Assembly: GCA_900472485.1 (NCBI GenBank)
Contig: UCII01000008.1
Location: forward strand, 62,001-126,000
Length of the DNA stretch: 64,000 bases
Origin: Hyphomicrobiales bacterium
GTDB lineage: Bacteria > Pseudomonadota > Alphaproteobacteria > Rhizobiales > Rhizobiaceae
Direction of reading: 5' to 3'
Within the stretch, counting starts at the first letter, position 1. Each line of letters begins with the position of its first letter. This document shows, piece by piece, positions 35,791-47,681 of the stretch. The notes below the pieces were generated by a model that worked only from the letters and a program-made list of their open reading frames with translations, ran no database searches and had not been told where the DNA came from. The position numbers and the translations under genes were made by a program.

Positions 35791-38700
35791 TCAGAAATAG
35801 CTCTGCAGCGGCTGAACTTCGAGGTTTCCGGCCTTCAGCGCCTTGATCGCCATAGCGGCTGCTTCGGCGCCGGCCATGGTGGTGTAGTAGGGCACCTTCT
35901 GCATCAGCGTCGCGCGGCGCAGCGACTTCGAATCCGAGATCGCCTTGTTGCTGTCGGTCGTGTTGATGACGAGCTGGACCTGACGGTTGCGAATCGCGTC
36001 CTCGATATGTGGACGCCCCTCAAGCACCTTGTTGATCTTCGTCGCTTCGATGCCGTTTTCGGCCAGGAAGCGCTGGGTTCCTCCGGTTGCGAGCACCTTG
36101 AAGCCCTGCTCGGCCAGCATGCGGATGGCGGGCAGCACGCGCGGCTTGTCGTCGTCGCGAACCGATACGAAGACTGTTCCGTCACGCGGCAGTTCGACAC
36201 CGGCGCCGAGCTGCGACTTGGCGAAGGCGAGTGCGAAATCCGTGTCGAGGCCGATGACTTCGCCGGTCGAGCGCATTTCCGGCCCGAGCAGGGTGTCGAC
36301 ACCCGGGAAGCGGGCGAAGGGGAAGACGGCTTCCTTGACCGCGATATGCTTCAGCTTGCGCGGATCAGGCTTTTCGCCATAGGCGGCAAAGGTCGCATCC
36401 AGCTTCTCGCCGGCCATGACGCGGGCGGCGATCTTTGCGATCGGCGCGCCGATGGTCTTGGCGACGAAAGGCACGGTGCGCGAGGCGCGCGGGTTGACTT
36501 CGAGCACGTAGACTGTGTCGTCCTTGATGGCGAACTGAACGTTCATCAGGCCGCCGACGTTGAGTGCCTTGGCCATGGCCTTCGCCTGACGTTCCAGCTC
36601 GTCGATCATGGCAGGCGACAGCGTGCGCGGCGGCAGCGAACAGGCGGAGTCGCCGGAATGGATGCCGGCCTCTTCGATATGCTCCATGATGCCGGCGACG
36701 TAAACGTCGGTGCCGTCGGACAGGCAATCGACATCGACTTCGATGGCGTTGGTCAGATAGCTGTCGAACAGCAGCGGGTTCTTGCCGAGCAGCGTATTGA
36801 TCTGGCCGGTCTTGTCGTTCGGATAGCGCTGCTTGATGTCTTCGGGCACCAGTTCCGGAACGGTGTCGAGGAGATAGCCCTGCAGCTGGCCTTCCGAGTG
36901 GATGATCTGCATGGCGCGGCCGCCGAGAACGTAGGACGGGCGCACGACCAGCGGGAAGCCGATTTCGGAGGCGACGAGGCGGGCCTGTTCGACCGAATAG
37001 GCGATACCGTTGTTCGGCTGGTTGAGATCGAGCTTCATCAGCAGCTTCTGGAAGCGGTCGCGGTCTTCGGCAAGGTCGATCGCATCAGGCGCGGTGCCGA
37101 GGATCGGGATGCCGTTCTTTTCCAGCGCTTCGGCGAGCTTCAGCGGGGTCTGGCCGCCAAACTGGACGATGACGCCAACGACTTCGCCCTTTTCCTGCTC
37201 CGCACGCAAGATCTCGATGACATCTTCGGCCGTCAGCGGCTCGAAATAGAGACGATCCGAGGTGTCGTAGTCCGTCGAAACCGTTTCCGGGTTGCAGTTG
37301 ATCATGATCGCTTCATAACCGGCATCCTTCAGCGCGAAGGCTGCATGGCAGCAGCAATAATCGAACTCGATGCCCTGGCCGATACGGTTCGGGCCACCGC
37401 CGAGGATGACGACCTTCTTGCGATCGGAAACCTCAGCTTCCGAACGAGCGGCGCCGACGAAGGGCGTTTCATAGGTCGAGTACATGTAGGCCGTCGGCGA
37501 GGCGAATTCGGCGGCGCAGGTATCGATGCGCTTGAAGACCGGGCGGACGTTCAGCGAATTGCGGAATTCCGCCACTTCCTTCGGGCGCTTGCCAGCCAGC
37601 GTCGCGAGACGGGCGTCGGAGAAGCCCATGGCCTTCAGCATGCGCAGATTGGCGGCATCCTGCGGCAGGCCGTGCTCACGAATGCGGCTTTCCATGTCGA
37701 CGATGTTCTTCAGTTGCTCGAGGAACCAGGGGTCGATCTTGCAGCCTTCATGCACCTCTTCGACGCTCATGCCCTGGCGCAGCGCTTGGGCGACCATGCG
37801 CAGGCGGTCCGGCGTCGGCGTGCCGATGGCGGCGCGGATGGCATTCTGGCTGCCTTCGCCTTCCTCGATGCCGGGGATTTCGATTTCATCGAGGCCCGTC
37901 AGGCCGGTTTCGAGGCCGCGCAGAGCCTTCTGCAGCGATTCGGCGAAGGTACGGCCGATCGCCATGACTTCGCCAACCGACTTCATCGCGGTGGTTAGAA
38001 CCGGGGAGGCGCCGGGGAATTTTTCAAAGGCGAAGCGCGGGATCTTGGTGACGACGTAATCGATCGAGGGCTCGAAGGAAGCAGGCGTCGCGCCGCCGGT
38101 GATGTCGTTTTCGAGTTCGTCCAGGGTGTAGCCGACGGCGAGCTTGGCCGCGATCTTGGCGATCGGGAAGCCGGTGGCCTTCGAGGCGAGAGCGGAAGAG
38201 CGCGACACGCGCGGGTTCATTTCGATGACGACGAGGCGGCCGTCCTTCGGGTTGACGGCGAACTGCACGTTCGAGCCGCCGGTTTCGACGCCGATCTCGC
38301 GCAGGACCGCGATCGAGGCGTTACGCATGATCTGGTATTCTTTGTCCGTCAGCGTCAGAGCCGGGGCGACGGTGATCGAGTCGCCGGTATGGACGCCCAT
38401 CGGATCGATGTTCTCGATCGAGCAGATGATGATGCAATTGTCCGCCTTGTCGCGGACGACTTCCATCTCGAACTCCTTCCAGCCGAGCACCGATTCTTCG
38501 ATCAGCACTTCCGTGGTTGGGGAGGCATCGAGGCCGCCGCCGACGATCTCGAAGAATTCCGAGCGGTTATAGGCGATGCCGCCGCCGGTGCCGCCGAGCG
38601 TGAAGGACGGACGGATGATGGCGGGCAGGCCGACATGGTCGAGCGCTTGCGCGGCTATTGCCATGGCATGGCTCATATAGCGCTGCTTGCGGTCGCTCTC

Positions 38701-39276
38701 GCCGAGGTTCCACTGGTTTTCCAGCGCGTCGAGTGCCTTGTCGAGCTCGGTGCCGGTAAGCTGCGCCTTGAGCTTGCTGCGCTCGGCCTCGTGGGTCTTG
38801 CGATCGGCGTCCTTGATGTCTGTGGCATTCGCCAGCATGGAGCGCGGCGTTTCAAGGCCGATGCGAGCCATGGCTTCGCGGAAGAGGGCGCGGTCTTCGG
38901 CCATGTCGATGGCGGCGGGCTTTGCGCCGATCATCTCGACATTGTAGCGGTCGAGCACGCCCATGCGCTTCAGCGACAGAGCCGTGTTGAGCGCGGTCTG
39001 ACCGCCCATGGTCGGCAGTAGCGCGTCCGGCCGTTCCTTCGCGATGATCTTGGCGACGACCTCGGGCGTGATCGGCTCGACATAGGTCGCATCCGCCAGG
39101 CCCGGATCGGTCATGATCGTTGCCGGATTGGAATTGACGAGGATGACGCGGTAGCCTTCCTCTCGCAGTGCCTTGCAGGCCTGAGTGCCCGAATAGTCGA
39201 ATTCGCAAGCCTGTCCGATAACGATCGGTCCTGCACCGATAATGAGGATCGATTTGATATCTTGGCGCTTCGGCAT
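35791..39276 (-). CDS. carB: Carbamoyl-phosphate synthase, large subunit
   Basis: The 1161-residue protein shows the internal duplication of CarB: two ATP-grasp halves with paired motifs ([24 protein letters not shown] start near residue 12 and [19 protein letters not shown] near residue 620). An oligomerisation region lies between them, and a C-terminal MGS-like allosteric domain (about 1020-1161) binds ornithine and UMP. With CarA it makes carbamoyl phosphate for arginine and pyrimidine synthesis. carA is 8 kb away, not adjacent. Confidence 0.97.
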   Translation of the reverse strand: MPKRQDIKSILIIGAGPIVIGQACEFDYSGTQACKALREEGYRVILVNSNPATIMTDPGLADATYVEPITPEVVAKIIAKERPDALLPTMGGQTALNTALSLKRMGVLDRYNVEMIGAKPAAIDMAEDRALFREAMARIGLETPRSMLANATDIKDADRKTHEAERSKLKAQLTGTELDKALDALENQWNLGESDRKQRYMSHAMAIAAQALDHVGLPAIIRPSFTLGGTGGGIAYNRSEFFEIVGGGLDASPTTEVLIEESVLGWKEFEMEVVRDKADNCIIICSIENIDPMGVHTGDSITVAPALTLTDKEYQIMRNASIAVLREIGVETGGSNVQFAVNPKDGRLVVIEMNPRVSRSSALASKATGFPIAKIAAKLAVGYTLDELENDITGGATPASFEPSIDYVVTKIPRFAFEKFPGASPVLTTAMKSVGEVMAIGRTFAESLQKALRGLETGLTGLDEIEIPGIEEGEGSQNAIRAAIGTPTPDRLRMVAQALRQGMSVEEVHEGCKIDPWFLEQLKNIVDMESRIREHGLPQDAANLRMLKAMGFSDARLATLAGKRPKEVAEFRNSLNVRPVFKRIDTCAAEFASPTAYMYSTYETPFVGAARSEAEVSDRKKVVILGGGPNRIGQGIEFDYCCCHAAFALKDAGYEAIMINCNPETVSTDYDTSDRLYFEPLTAEDVIEILRAEQEKGEVVGVIVQFGGQTPLKLAEALEKNGIPILGTAPDAIDLAEDRDRFQKLLMKLDLNQPNNGIAYSVEQARLVASEIGFPLVVRPSYVLGGRAMQIIHSEGQLQGYLLDTVPELVPEDIKQRYPNDKTGQINTLLGKNPLLFDSYLTNAIEVDVDCLSDGTDVYVAGIMEHIEEAGIHSGDSACSLPPRTLSPAMIDELERQAKAMAKALNVGGLMNVQFAIKDDTVYVLEVNPRASRTVPFVAKTIGAPIAKIAARVMAGEKLDATFAAYGEKPDPRKLKHIAVKEAVFPFARFPGVDTLLGPEMRSTGEVIGLDTDFALAFAKSQLGAGVELPRDGTVFVSVRDDDKPRVLPAIRMLAEQGFKVLATGGTQRFLAENGIEATKINKVLEGRPHIEDAIRNRQVQLVINTTDSNKAISDSKSLRRATLMQKVPYYTTMAGAEAAAMAIKALKAGNLEVQPLQSYF

Positions 39277-39446
39277 GGGCTCTCATCCGTTTTTTCGTTG
39301 CGCAAAAAGCCGGCCAGGGTGGGAGATCACCGGTCGGGGCGCATGGGCAATATTTTCAGGCTAGAAGCGGCTTATAGGCAAATGTAATTGTAAACGGAAC
39401 CCCATAAATAGCGGAATCGACATGAATTCTGCCGGCTTTGTCGCCA

Positions 39447-40271
39447 TTAGCCGAAACGCCGCCGGACATCTCCTGCATAGGAGCGGCTGACGGGCACCTC
39501 GACGCCGTCCCGTGCGACGACGAAAAGCTTGCCGTTGTCGCGTTTCAGGCGAGTGATATGATCCGTCGCGATCCAATGCGATCGGTGCAGGCGGATACCT
39601 TCTATATTGCCGATTTCTGTGAGTGCGTCGCCGAAACGTAGCAGGATGAGCTCCCGACCGCGTGTCGTCACGACTTCGGTATAGTGATCGCGAACTGTGA
39701 GCCTTACCAATGCGCCTCGGTTTTCTGGCTTCAAGCGCGAGAGAATCGGCGGCTGCGAAGCCACGGTTCGAATCTCTGCTGGGGCGGTGGGCCTAGCGTT
39801 TGCCTCCGTGGCATCCGATCCCTCGGCTGCCACCACTATCTGCCGGTGCATGGTCAGATAGGCGAGAACGCAGAAGAGGACGCAAAGCGGTATGGAGCCG
39901 AGCGATTGATGTAGGCTGGCGCTCAGGCTAGGCGCCGTTCCAAAGAACGCGAGATTAACGAGTGCGATGCCGAAGCCGATCGGCAATGCGGCAACGACGG
40001 ATCCGATCATTAACCGGGCGAACATGCTGGCTATATGCCTGCGTAGCAGGATTTCGGCGGCGACGGAGAAGACGATCGCGATCGACCAGGCCATGGCGTG
40101 TAGGGTAAGCCAGTAACCGAGCCGCGCTCCCGGCATCAGCCGATCAAGGGTGCCGTAGGGGCCGGTCAAGGCAAAGATCAGGACGATCGTGACAAAGGTC
40201 GCCCAGAAACGCGGTGAATGCCGAATGATCCGCAATTCGCGAAGCGTGGATTGCAGAAAGGTGTGATCCAC
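39447..40271 (-). CDS. Membrane LytTR DNA-binding regulator
   Basis: The 274 residues have four hydrophobic segments in the first half (for example FWATFVTIVLIFALTGP and WLTLHAMAWSIAIVFSVAAEI), a linker, then a C-terminal LytTR domain (VRLTVRDHYTEVVTTRG, then GIRLHRSHWIATDHI). It should be an inner-membrane-tethered DNA-binding regulator. No receiver domain or kinase is nearby. It is divergent from a DUF2306 gene across 83 bases, which it probably controls. Confidence 0.9.
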   Translation of the reverse strand: MDHTFLQSTLRELRIIRHSPRFWATFVTIVLIFALTGPYGTLDRLMPGARLGYWLTLHAMAWSIAIVFSVAAEILLRRHIASMFARLMIGSVVAALPIGFGIALVNLAFFGTAPSLSASLHQSLGSIPLCVLFCVLAYLTMHRQIVVAAEGSDATEANARPTAPAEIRTVASQPPILSRLKPENRGALVRLTVRDHYTEVVTTRGRELILLRFGDALTEIGNIEGIRLHRSHWIATDHITRLKRDNGKLFVVARDGVEVPVSRSYAGDVRRRFG

Positions 40272-40354
40272 GAAGATTTCCCGTTCTTTCGCGCAATTTC
40301 GATTGAGAGAACAATACTATCGCGGAAAGGCTCGGCAAACTCAACCGGATACAG

Positions 40355-40849
40355 ATGATGACCCTCGAGCCGCTTCTAGATGCCCCGATCGCGATCCAGA
40401 TCCATGTCGCGGCGGTTTTTCCGGCCGCCTTGCTCGGCACCTATCTTCTTGTCATGCCAAAGGGAACGCCGAGACACCGTCTGCTTGGCAAGATATGGCT
40501 GGTCTTGATGGCAATTACGGCGCTGTCGAGTTTCTTCATTCACCAGATTAACATGTTTTACGGCTTCAGCCCCATTCACCTGCTTTCGATATACGTTCTG
40601 TTCGGTTGCTGGGGCGCCATCGCCAACGCCCGCAAACACAATATCGAAGCTCACAAGCGTATCGTGAGAGGCCTTTACTTCGGCGGTATTGTCGGCGCGG
40701 GCGCGTTTACGCTCATTCCAGGCCGCATCATGAACAAGGTGGCCTTCAATGGCGATGAAATTGCGCCGCTCCTGGTCGCGACAGGTATAGCCATCGCGCT
40801 TTTGTGGCTGATGTCGAAAGAAATGTGGCGCCGTCGCCGTTTAAGTTAA
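40355..40849 (+). CDS. DUF2306 membrane protein
   Basis: The 164-residue protein has four to five hydrophobic segments (IQIHVAAVFPAALLGTYLL, IWLVLMAITALSSFFIHQI, LLSIYVLFGCWGAIANAR, LYFGGIVGAGAFTLIPGRI, APLLVATGIAIALLWLM). Conserved histidines in HRLLGKIW, FFIHQI, IHLLS and AHKRIVRG match DUF2306, a family related in arrangement to heme- or quinone-binding membrane proteins but uncharacterised. It shares a divergent promoter region with the LytTR regulator. Confidence 0.87.
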   Translation: MMTLEPLLDAPIAIQIHVAAVFPAALLGTYLLVMPKGTPRHRLLGKIWLVLMAITALSSFFIHQINMFYGFSPIHLLSIYVLFGCWGAIANARKHNIEAHKRIVRGLYFGGIVGAGAFTLIPGRIMNKVAFNGDEIAPLLVATGIAIALLWLMSKEMWRRRRLS

Positions 40850-40942
40850 GGTTCTGTCGATAGCCAACTGGCTTTGTTACACTTCCTGGATATATAAATG
40901 CCTCAAGGGACTTTGATTTTGGGCATCGCCAGGAGGTGCACT

Positions 40943-41863
40943 ATGGATTGGAAGGGGCGTCGGCAATCCGACAATATCGAGGACGAACGCGGCTCATCGC
41001 CCATGAGCGGCGGCGGTGGCGGCGGCTTCCGGTTTCCCGGCGGGGGGATTGGCGGCGGGGGCTTGAGCTTTCGCACCATTATCGTGCTCATCGTGATCTT
41101 CCTGATCCTGAGAGCCATGGGCGTCGATGTCATCGGCCTGCTGCAGCAAAGCGGCATGCTGGAGGGCGGTGGCTCCGGATATCAACAAAGCACCTCCAAC
41201 AGCAGCAGCGGCGGGCAGCCGGCCAATGACGAGATGAAGCAGTTCGTTGCGACTGTTCTTGCCGATACGGAGGACACCTGGACCGGTATCTTCAAGTCGA
41301 TGGGCCAGACCTATACGGATCCGAAGTTGGTGCTGTTCTCCGGCAGCTTCCCTTCGGCTTGCGGTCAGGCTTCGGCGGCAACCGGCCCCTTCTATTGCCC
41401 GAGCGACCAGAAGGTCTATCTCGACATGGCCTTCTTCCAGCAGATGAAGGATCAGTTCGGCGCATCCGGCGATTTCGCGCAAGCCTATGTGATCGCACAT
41501 GAGGTCGGCCACCATGTTCAGGACCTGCTCGGCATCCTGCCGAAGTTCAATCAGGCCCGCCGCAACATGAGCGAGGTGGACGCCAACAAGATGTCGGTGC
41601 GCATCGAACTGCAGGCCGATTGCTTCGCCGGCATCTGGGGCAAATTCACACAGCAGAAGGGCATCCTGCAGGCCGGCGATCTCGAAGAGGCGCTAAATGC
41701 CGCACAGCAGATCGGCGATGATACCTTGCAGAAGCGCACGCAGGGCTATGTCGTTCCCGACAGCTTCAACCACGGTACCTCGGCGCAGCGTATGAAGTGG
41801 TTCAAGCAGGGCTTCGATTCCGGCAAGCTCTCGGATTGCGATACGCTGAACAATCCGGTCTGA
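40943..41863 (+). CDS. Neutral zinc metallopeptidase (YpfJ-like)
   Basis: The 306 residues begin with MDWKGRRQSDNIEDERG, the family's opening, then a glycine-rich segment, one membrane segment (about 43-66) and a low-complexity Ser/Gly linker. The peptidase domain has HEVGHH at 186-191 and the later ELQADCFAGIW with a third ligand. The family (PF04228) is membrane-anchored and of unknown target. Start at 40943 follows AGGAGGT; the track's longer frame adds 15 residues unlike the family. A strong stem lies past the stop. Confidence 0.93.
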   Translation: MDWKGRRQSDNIEDERGSSPMSGGGGGGFRFPGGGIGGGGLSFRTIIVLIVIFLILRAMGVDVIGLLQQSGMLEGGGSGYQQSTSNSSSGGQPANDEMKQFVATVLADTEDTWTGIFKSMGQTYTDPKLVLFSGSFPSACGQASAATGPFYCPSDQKVYLDMAFFQQMKDQFGASGDFAQAYVIAHEVGHHVQDLLGILPKFNQARRNMSEVDANKMSVRIELQADCFAGIWGKFTQQKGILQAGDLEEALNAAQQIGDDTLQKRTQGYVVPDSFNHGTSAQRMKWFKQGFDSGKLSDCDTLNNPV

Positions 41864-41867
41864 TCTT

Positions 41868-41904
41868 GCTTGCCCGCTCCCCTGACGACGGTAAGCGGGC
41901 AAGC
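41868..41904. terminator. Stem-loop between convergent metallopeptidase and AKR genes
   Basis: Eleven-base perfect arms (GCTTGCCCGCT and AGCGGGCAAGC) with a 15-base loop. There is no clear T-tract on either strand, so efficiency is uncertain. Its position between convergent genes suggests transcript end formation. Confidence 0.5.
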
Positions 41905-41913
41905 CTTGCCGCG

Positions 41914-42906
<993 letters not shown>

Positions 42907-43026
42907 CCTGCTTCTCCTTGCCTAAGGTACGCACCATCCCAACATGGCTTCTACAGTCTATTTACTCCACCGATCTCTGTGCGATAATCCGGGTAAATCG
43001 AAACAGGTTGTTTGGAATTTCGCACA

Positions 43027-43938
43027 ATGGATGATTTGCCGCTGGCCGATCTGGTTGCCTTTACCGCTGTTGCCCGTGAGCGCAGCTTTCGCGAGGCAGC
43101 GCGGAAGCGCGGCGTTTCCGCCTCCTCGTTGAGCGAAGCGGTCCGGCGACTGGAGGAGCGACTGGCGGTCCGCCTGCTCAATCGCACGACGAGAAGCGTG
43201 ACGCCGACGGAGGCGGGAGAGCGGCTGATGGAGCGCCTGACACCGGCCATGAGCGAGATCGCCGTGGCGCTCGATGATATCAACAGCTTTCGCGACAGTG
43301 TCGGCGGGACGTTACGGCTGAATGTGCCGACGGTTGCCGCCATGGTCGTCATGCCCGACATCATCGGCTGTTTCCTGAGGGAATATCCGGCGATCTCGGT
43401 CGAAATCGTCGCTGAGGACAGTTTCATCGATGTCGTGGCGGCCGGCTACGATGCCGGTATTCGTTATGATGAGCGGCTGGAAAAGGACATGATCGCCGTG
43501 CCGATCGGGCCGCGGCAACAGCATTATGTTACGGCTGCGGCACCGGCCTACCTCGCGGCAAACGGCACGCCGAGGCATCCGCGCGATATACTGGAGCATC
43601 GCTGTATCCGTCATCGTTTCCTGAGCGGATCCGTCGTTCCCTGGGAGTTCGAAAGAAACGGCGAGACGATCTTCATTACGCCACCGATGGTCGTTGCGAC
43701 GAATTCGATCGATATCGAACGCAGCGCGGCCGCGGCCGGCTTGGGCATCATCCGAACATTCAAGGAATTCCTTGCGCCGCAGATTGCCCGCGGAGAGCTG
43801 GTGCCGATCCTCGAAGAATGGGACACGGTCTTTTCCGGGCCGTTTCTCTATTATGCCAGCAGGCGGCACATGCCGGCGCCACTCAGAGCCTTCGTCGACT
43901 TTCTCAATCGAGACCAGCGGCGCGGTCGCGACAGATAG
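43027..43938 (+). CDS. LysR-family regulator divergent from AKR
   Basis: The 303-residue protein begins MDDLPLADLVAFTAVARERSF and has the HTH segment REAARKRGVSASSLSEAVRRL, typical of the group near BenM/CrgA-type regulators. The effector domain follows. Start at ATG 43027; the frame's earlier codon is only a TTG. The next gene downstream on the same strand is an MFS exporter 160 bases away. Confidence 0.93.
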   Translation: MDDLPLADLVAFTAVARERSFREAARKRGVSASSLSEAVRRLEERLAVRLLNRTTRSVTPTEAGERLMERLTPAMSEIAVALDDINSFRDSVGGTLRLNVPTVAAMVVMPDIIGCFLREYPAISVEIVAEDSFIDVVAAGYDAGIRYDERLEKDMIAVPIGPRQQHYVTAAAPAYLAANGTPRHPRDILEHRCIRHRFLSGSVVPWEFERNGETIFITPPMVVATNSIDIERSAAAAGLGIIRTFKEFLAPQIARGELVPILEEWDTVFSGPFLYYASRRHMPAPLRAFVDFLNRDQRRGRDR

Positions 43939-44098
43939 TCGCTTTTGTGCCAATGATCAAAAAAAGCGTTCGATAAATCAATAGGATTGAAGCGTTCACG
44001 TATTGTTTCCGCCAAAATCTTTAGGTATGGGGAACGCTCCGGTTTTTCGTTCACGTTCTGTCTCTTTCGTCGAGGCGGAGCCGCCAGAAGGCATCTCC

Positions 44099-45355
44099 AT
44101 GATCGATCAGAAATTCGCCCGTCGAGGCCTGTTCCTCGTCTTCCTTATCCTCTTCCTCGACGTCATCGGCATCGCGATCATCATGCCGGTGATGCCGAAA
44201 TATCTGGAGGAGTTGACGGGTGCCTCGGTCAGCACGGCGGCAACCGAGGGCGGCTGGCTGTTGCTGGCCTATGCCGGCATGCAGTTCCTATTTTCGCCCT
44301 TGATCGGCAATTTGAGCGATCGCTTCGGTCGCCGCCCGCTGTTGCTGGCCTCTGTGCTGACGTTCGCGATCGACAATTTCATCTGCGCGATTGCGGGCTC
44401 CTACTGGATGCTGTTTGTCGGCCGCATCCTCGCCGGCATCAGCGGCGCAAGTTTCTCGACCTGCTCGGCCTATATTGCCGATATCAGCAATGACGAGAAC
44501 CGTGCGAAGAATTTCGGCCTGATCGGCATGGCTTTCGGTGTCGGCTTCGTGCTTGGCCCCGTCATCGGGGGCTTTCTGGGCGAGTTCGGTCCCCGCGTGC
44601 CCTTCTATGGCGCGGCGGCTCTCGCGTTCCTGAATTTCGTCGGCGCCTATTTCCTGCTGCCGGAAACGCTCGACGCGAAACACCGCCGGCCCTTCGAGAT
44701 CACGCGCGCCAATCCGTTCGGCGCGCTGAAGCACATGCGTCGCTACCAAGGTATCGGCTGGGTCTGTGTCGTGATGTTCCTGAACTGGCTGGCGCATGGC
44801 GTTTACCCGGCGGTCTGGGCTTTCGTCACCTCCTATCGCTATGACTGGAGCGAGGGGCAGATCGGCTTCTCGCTCGCTGTCTACGGGATCGGTGCCGCCA
44901 TCGCCATGGGTCTCGTATTGCCACGGCTGGTGCCGCTGCTCGGCGAGTGGAAGACCGCAGTGCTCGGAATGGTGTTTTCCTGTCTCGGCCTGATCGGTTA
45001 CGCTTTTTCATGGCAAGGCTGGATGGTTTATGCCGTTATTGTCCTGACCGTCATCGAAAACGTTGCGGATGCACCGCTTCGCTCCATTGCAGCCAGCAAG
45101 GTTCCGCCTTCCGCACAGGGCGAATTGCAGGGAGCGCTCGGTAGCCTGACGAGTATTACCGCCATCATCGGCCCCGTGCTGTTTCCATATCTGTTCCAGT
45201 ATTATACCGCGCCAACCGCACCCGTCGTTTTTGCCGGTGCTCCCTTCATCATGAGCGCAATTCTAGTGGTTGCCGGGCTTGTCGTGCTCGTGGCGAAGGT
45301 CCGCAAGACCGAGCCGAAAGCGGTATCGCAATCGCAGGCAGGCGAAGCGGCCTAA
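44099..45355 (+). CDS. MFS exporter, TetA-like
   Basis: The 418-residue protein has 12 hydrophobic segments. It contains the TM2-TM3 loop [19 protein letters not shown], matching the G-x-x-x-D-R-x-G-R-R motif, and the motif C-type segment [17 protein letters not shown]. These are features of the TetA group of drug/proton antiporters. Tetracycline specificity cannot be claimed. Start at 44099 follows AGAAGG; the longer frame adds 32 residues without hydrophobic character. An AT-rich stem (AAAATATC/GATATTTT) at 45354-45373 overlaps the stop. Confidence 0.92.
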   Translation: MIDQKFARRGLFLVFLILFLDVIGIAIIMPVMPKYLEELTGASVSTAATEGGWLLLAYAGMQFLFSPLIGNLSDRFGRRPLLLASVLTFAIDNFICAIAGSYWMLFVGRILAGISGASFSTCSAYIADISNDENRAKNFGLIGMAFGVGFVLGPVIGGFLGEFGPRVPFYGAAALAFLNFVGAYFLLPETLDAKHRRPFEITRANPFGALKHMRRYQGIGWVCVVMFLNWLAHGVYPAVWAFVTSYRYDWSEGQIGFSLAVYGIGAAIAMGLVLPRLVPLLGEWKTAVLGMVFSCLGLIGYAFSWQGWMVYAVIVLTVIENVADAPLRSIAASKVPPSAQGELQGALGSLTSITAIIGPVLFPYLFQYYTAPTAPVVFAGAPFIMSAILVVAGLVVLVAKVRKTEPKAVSQSQAGEAA

Positions 45356-45503
45356 AATATCATCAGATATTTTGATGTTCTGATGAATTCTTTAGCACCA
45401 TCGACTTGTCTGCTGGCTTTTTAACCTAGGTTGCGTTAATGCGGCAGGCTCGCGCACCCTTGGGTAGGACGGTTTGCGCGATTCTAAAGATCGAGTCTTC
45501 GCT

Positions 45504-46901
45504 ATGGATATGCCGGCACCTGCGCGCCCTTACGCGCATGACAATGATAACTCGTGGTCTGCACATGTGCGCGCAACGCTTGCGCTGGGCATTCCGCTCA
45601 TCGGTGCGCAATTGGCGCAGCTCGGGATTAACACCACTGATGTCATGATCGTGGGCCGGCTCGGTGCCGAGCAGCTAGCTGCAATGGTGCTTTCCGCGCA
45701 GTTTCTGTTCACGATCCTGGTTTTTGGTTCGGGTTTTTCCATCGCGGTCATGCCGCTGGTGGCGCAAGCCTATGGCAGAGGCGACGTTACCTCGGTGCGC
45801 CGTGCGCTGCGTATGGGCCTATGGGTCGTAACGGCCTATTGGCTGTTGGCACAGCCGGCCTTCTTCTATTCCGAAGAGATTCTGCTTGCAGCCGGACAAA
45901 AGCCTGACGTCGCGAAATTAGCGAGCGGCTATATCGATATCGGCCACTTCGCCGTGTTGCCGGGCCTGCTCTACAATGTCATCCGGGCGCTGGTGAGCGC
46001 CATCGGCCGGGCTGGCATCATCCTCAAAGTGACGATCGCCATGCTGGTGATGAATGCCGTGCTGGCCTATATCCTGGTGCTCGGCCATTTCGGCCTGCCG
46101 GCGATGGGCCTGCATGGTGCGGCCATTGTCTCGGTCGCCGTGCAGACCGCCGGTTTGCTCTTTATCGTTGGTTACGTGCAAGCCCACCGGGAGACGCGGC
46201 GCTACGAGATCTTTGTGCGATTCTGGCGGCCCGACTGGCATGCTTTGTGGGATGTCATCCGGCTCGGCTTTCCGATCGGTGTGACGGTTCTGGCTGAGGT
46301 CAGCCTATTCACGGCAGCATCGCTGCTGATGGGCCAGATCGGCACGATCGAGCTTGCTGCGCATGGCATCGCGCTGCAATGGGCGTCGATTGCCTTCATG
46401 ATCCCGCTCGGCCTCAGCCAGGCGGCGACCGTGCGCGTTGGTGTCGCCCATGGGCAGGGCGATCATTTCGGCCTGAAGCGCGCGGCCATCGTGGTGATCG
46501 TTGTTTCGAGCTGCATCGCGCTTTGCGGCAGCATCCTGTTTGCGACTATACCATCCTGGCTCGCAAGCTGGTTCCTTGACGTCCATTCTGCCGAGGCCCC
46601 ACAGGTCCTTGCCTTTGCCGCACCGCTGATTGTCGTCGCCGGCTTCTTCCAGCTCGTCGATGGGCTGCAGGCGATTGCGAGCGGCCTGCTGCGCGGTCTG
46701 AAGGATGCGCGCGTGCCGATGATCCTGGCGCTGATCGCCTATTGGCCGATCGGCTTCTTCCTCGCCTGGCTGCTGGCGTTTCCGCTAGGCTTTGGCGGGA
46801 TCGGCATCTGGTTCGGCTTCCTGCTCGGCCTTGCTTCTGCGGCGGCGATGCTTTGCGCCCGGTTCTACATTCTCGTGCGGGCGGAGAAGGCTGCCGCCTG
46901 A
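45504..46901 (+). CDS. MATE-family efflux protein (NorM-like)
   Basis: The 465 residues form about twelve hydrophobic segments in two MATE repeats. The first carries LGIPLIGAQLAQLGINTTDVMIVGRLG; the second carries RLGFPIGVTVLAEVSLFTAAS. MATE proteins export cationic drugs or metabolites using sodium or proton gradients. The start is taken at ATG 45504, with a weak ribosome-binding site. A second ATG lies two codons later. It follows the TetA-like exporter by about 150 bases. Confidence 0.92.
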   Translation: MDMPAPARPYAHDNDNSWSAHVRATLALGIPLIGAQLAQLGINTTDVMIVGRLGAEQLAAMVLSAQFLFTILVFGSGFSIAVMPLVAQAYGRGDVTSVRRALRMGLWVVTAYWLLAQPAFFYSEEILLAAGQKPDVAKLASGYIDIGHFAVLPGLLYNVIRALVSAIGRAGIILKVTIAMLVMNAVLAYILVLGHFGLPAMGLHGAAIVSVAVQTAGLLFIVGYVQAHRETRRYEIFVRFWRPDWHALWDVIRLGFPIGVTVLAEVSLFTAASLLMGQIGTIELAAHGIALQWASIAFMIPLGLSQAATVRVGVAHGQGDHFGLKRAAIVVIVVSSCIALCGSILFATIPSWLASWFLDVHSAEAPQVLAFAAPLIVVAGFFQLVDGLQAIASGLLRGLKDARVPMILALIAYWPIGFFLAWLLAFPLGFGGIGIWFGFLLGLASAAAMLCARFYILVRAEKAAA

Positions 46902-46993
46902 TAGCCGCAGCCTTCGTTGCGTTGCGAGACTGCTGACAAAAATTGACAGCATGATCGGCTATAACTGTTTCATACCAGAGACGGGAGACGACC

Positions 46994-47566
46994 ATGTTAT
47001 TCAAGGCAAGCAATCGTAATGATGCCGCGCTTTTCCCGCGGGATGATCAAATCAATCGGGGGGCGGCCGTACGCCTCCTGCCACACGCCAACACTTCGTC
47101 CCGGCGACCGGAGCCGGAGCAGAAGTCCTACTGGCTGGCGGTGGCCAGTGCCGAGCATGTGCGTATTGGGCGCGAGCAAGGCTTCATGCAAGTAAACCAC
47201 GGCAAGCGGGCCCCTTTGAAGCGTATCAAGCCGGGCGACGGCATCGTCTACTATTCGCCGTCTGTCAAAATGGGCGAGAGGGATGGCTTTCAGAGCTTCA
47301 CTGCCATCGGTTTTGTGCGTGAGGGTGAGCCTTACCTAGCCGAGATGGGTTGCGGAAAAGCTTATCGCAAGGATGTAGATTGGCTTGATGCGCCCGAACA
47401 GCCGCTCCGTCCTCTCTTGGGCTGGCTTGATTTCACCCAGGACAAGAATTGGGGTTACAAGCTGAGATTCGGCCTCGTTGAATTCGGGCAGTCGGATTTC
47501 GAGTTCCTCGAGGAAATCCTGATGAGCGAGCTTGAAGTGGTGAAGCAGCGCCGCATGCAAGCCTGA
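46994..47566 (+). CDS. EVE domain protein with N-terminal extension
   Basis: The 190-residue protein has an EVE (UPF0310, PUA-like) domain from about residue 44: [19 protein letters not shown], the [13 protein letters not shown] core and [21 protein letters not shown] domains resemble YTH folds and bind modified nucleic-acid bases. Typical stand-alone members begin just before YWLAVAS, so the first ~43 residues are extra. The ATG at 46994 has GGAG at good spacing, so the extension is probably real. A 17-bp stem ends the region to carA. Confidence 0.85.
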   Translation: MLFKASNRNDAALFPRDDQINRGAAVRLLPHANTSSRRPEPEQKSYWLAVASAEHVRIGREQGFMQVNHGKRAPLKRIKPGDGIVYYSPSVKMGERDGFQSFTAIGFVREGEPYLAEMGCGKAYRKDVDWLDAPEQPLRPLLGWLDFTQDKNWGYKLRFGLVEFGQSDFEFLEEILMSELEVVKQRRMQA

Positions 47567-47621
47567 GCTCCGGCAAGCATGAACATATGTGACGAGAAAC
47601 CTCCCAAGTTGACGCACAAAA

Positions 47622-47657
47622 AGAAAGCCTCGGATTGGCACCAATCCGAGGCTTTCT
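47622..47657. terminator. Bidirectional terminator between EVE gene and carA
   Basis: Seventeen-base perfect arms (AGAAAGCCTCGGATTGG and its complement) close on a two-base centre. A-rich bases before and T-rich bases after serve both strands. This is the longest perfect hairpin seen in the window. Confidence 0.9.
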
Positions 47658-47681
47658 CATGCGGTTAGATCATTGGCTTTA

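Noticed and set aside
34501-37998. 1165-codon open frame on the plus strand
   Set aside because: It lies antisense to lpsB, greA and carB, which are well supported. Its composition (Asp/Arg/Leu/Gly-rich, no motifs) is the mirror of GC-rich codons in carB.
39760-39780. GGTTCGAATC motif resembling a tRNA T-arm
   Set aside because: It lies inside the LytTR gene, and no acceptor or anticodon stem can be folded around it.
45354-45373. AAAATATC/GATATTTT hairpin as a terminator
   Set aside because: AT-only stem overlapping the stop codon, followed by no T-tract; kept only as a note in the exporter entry.
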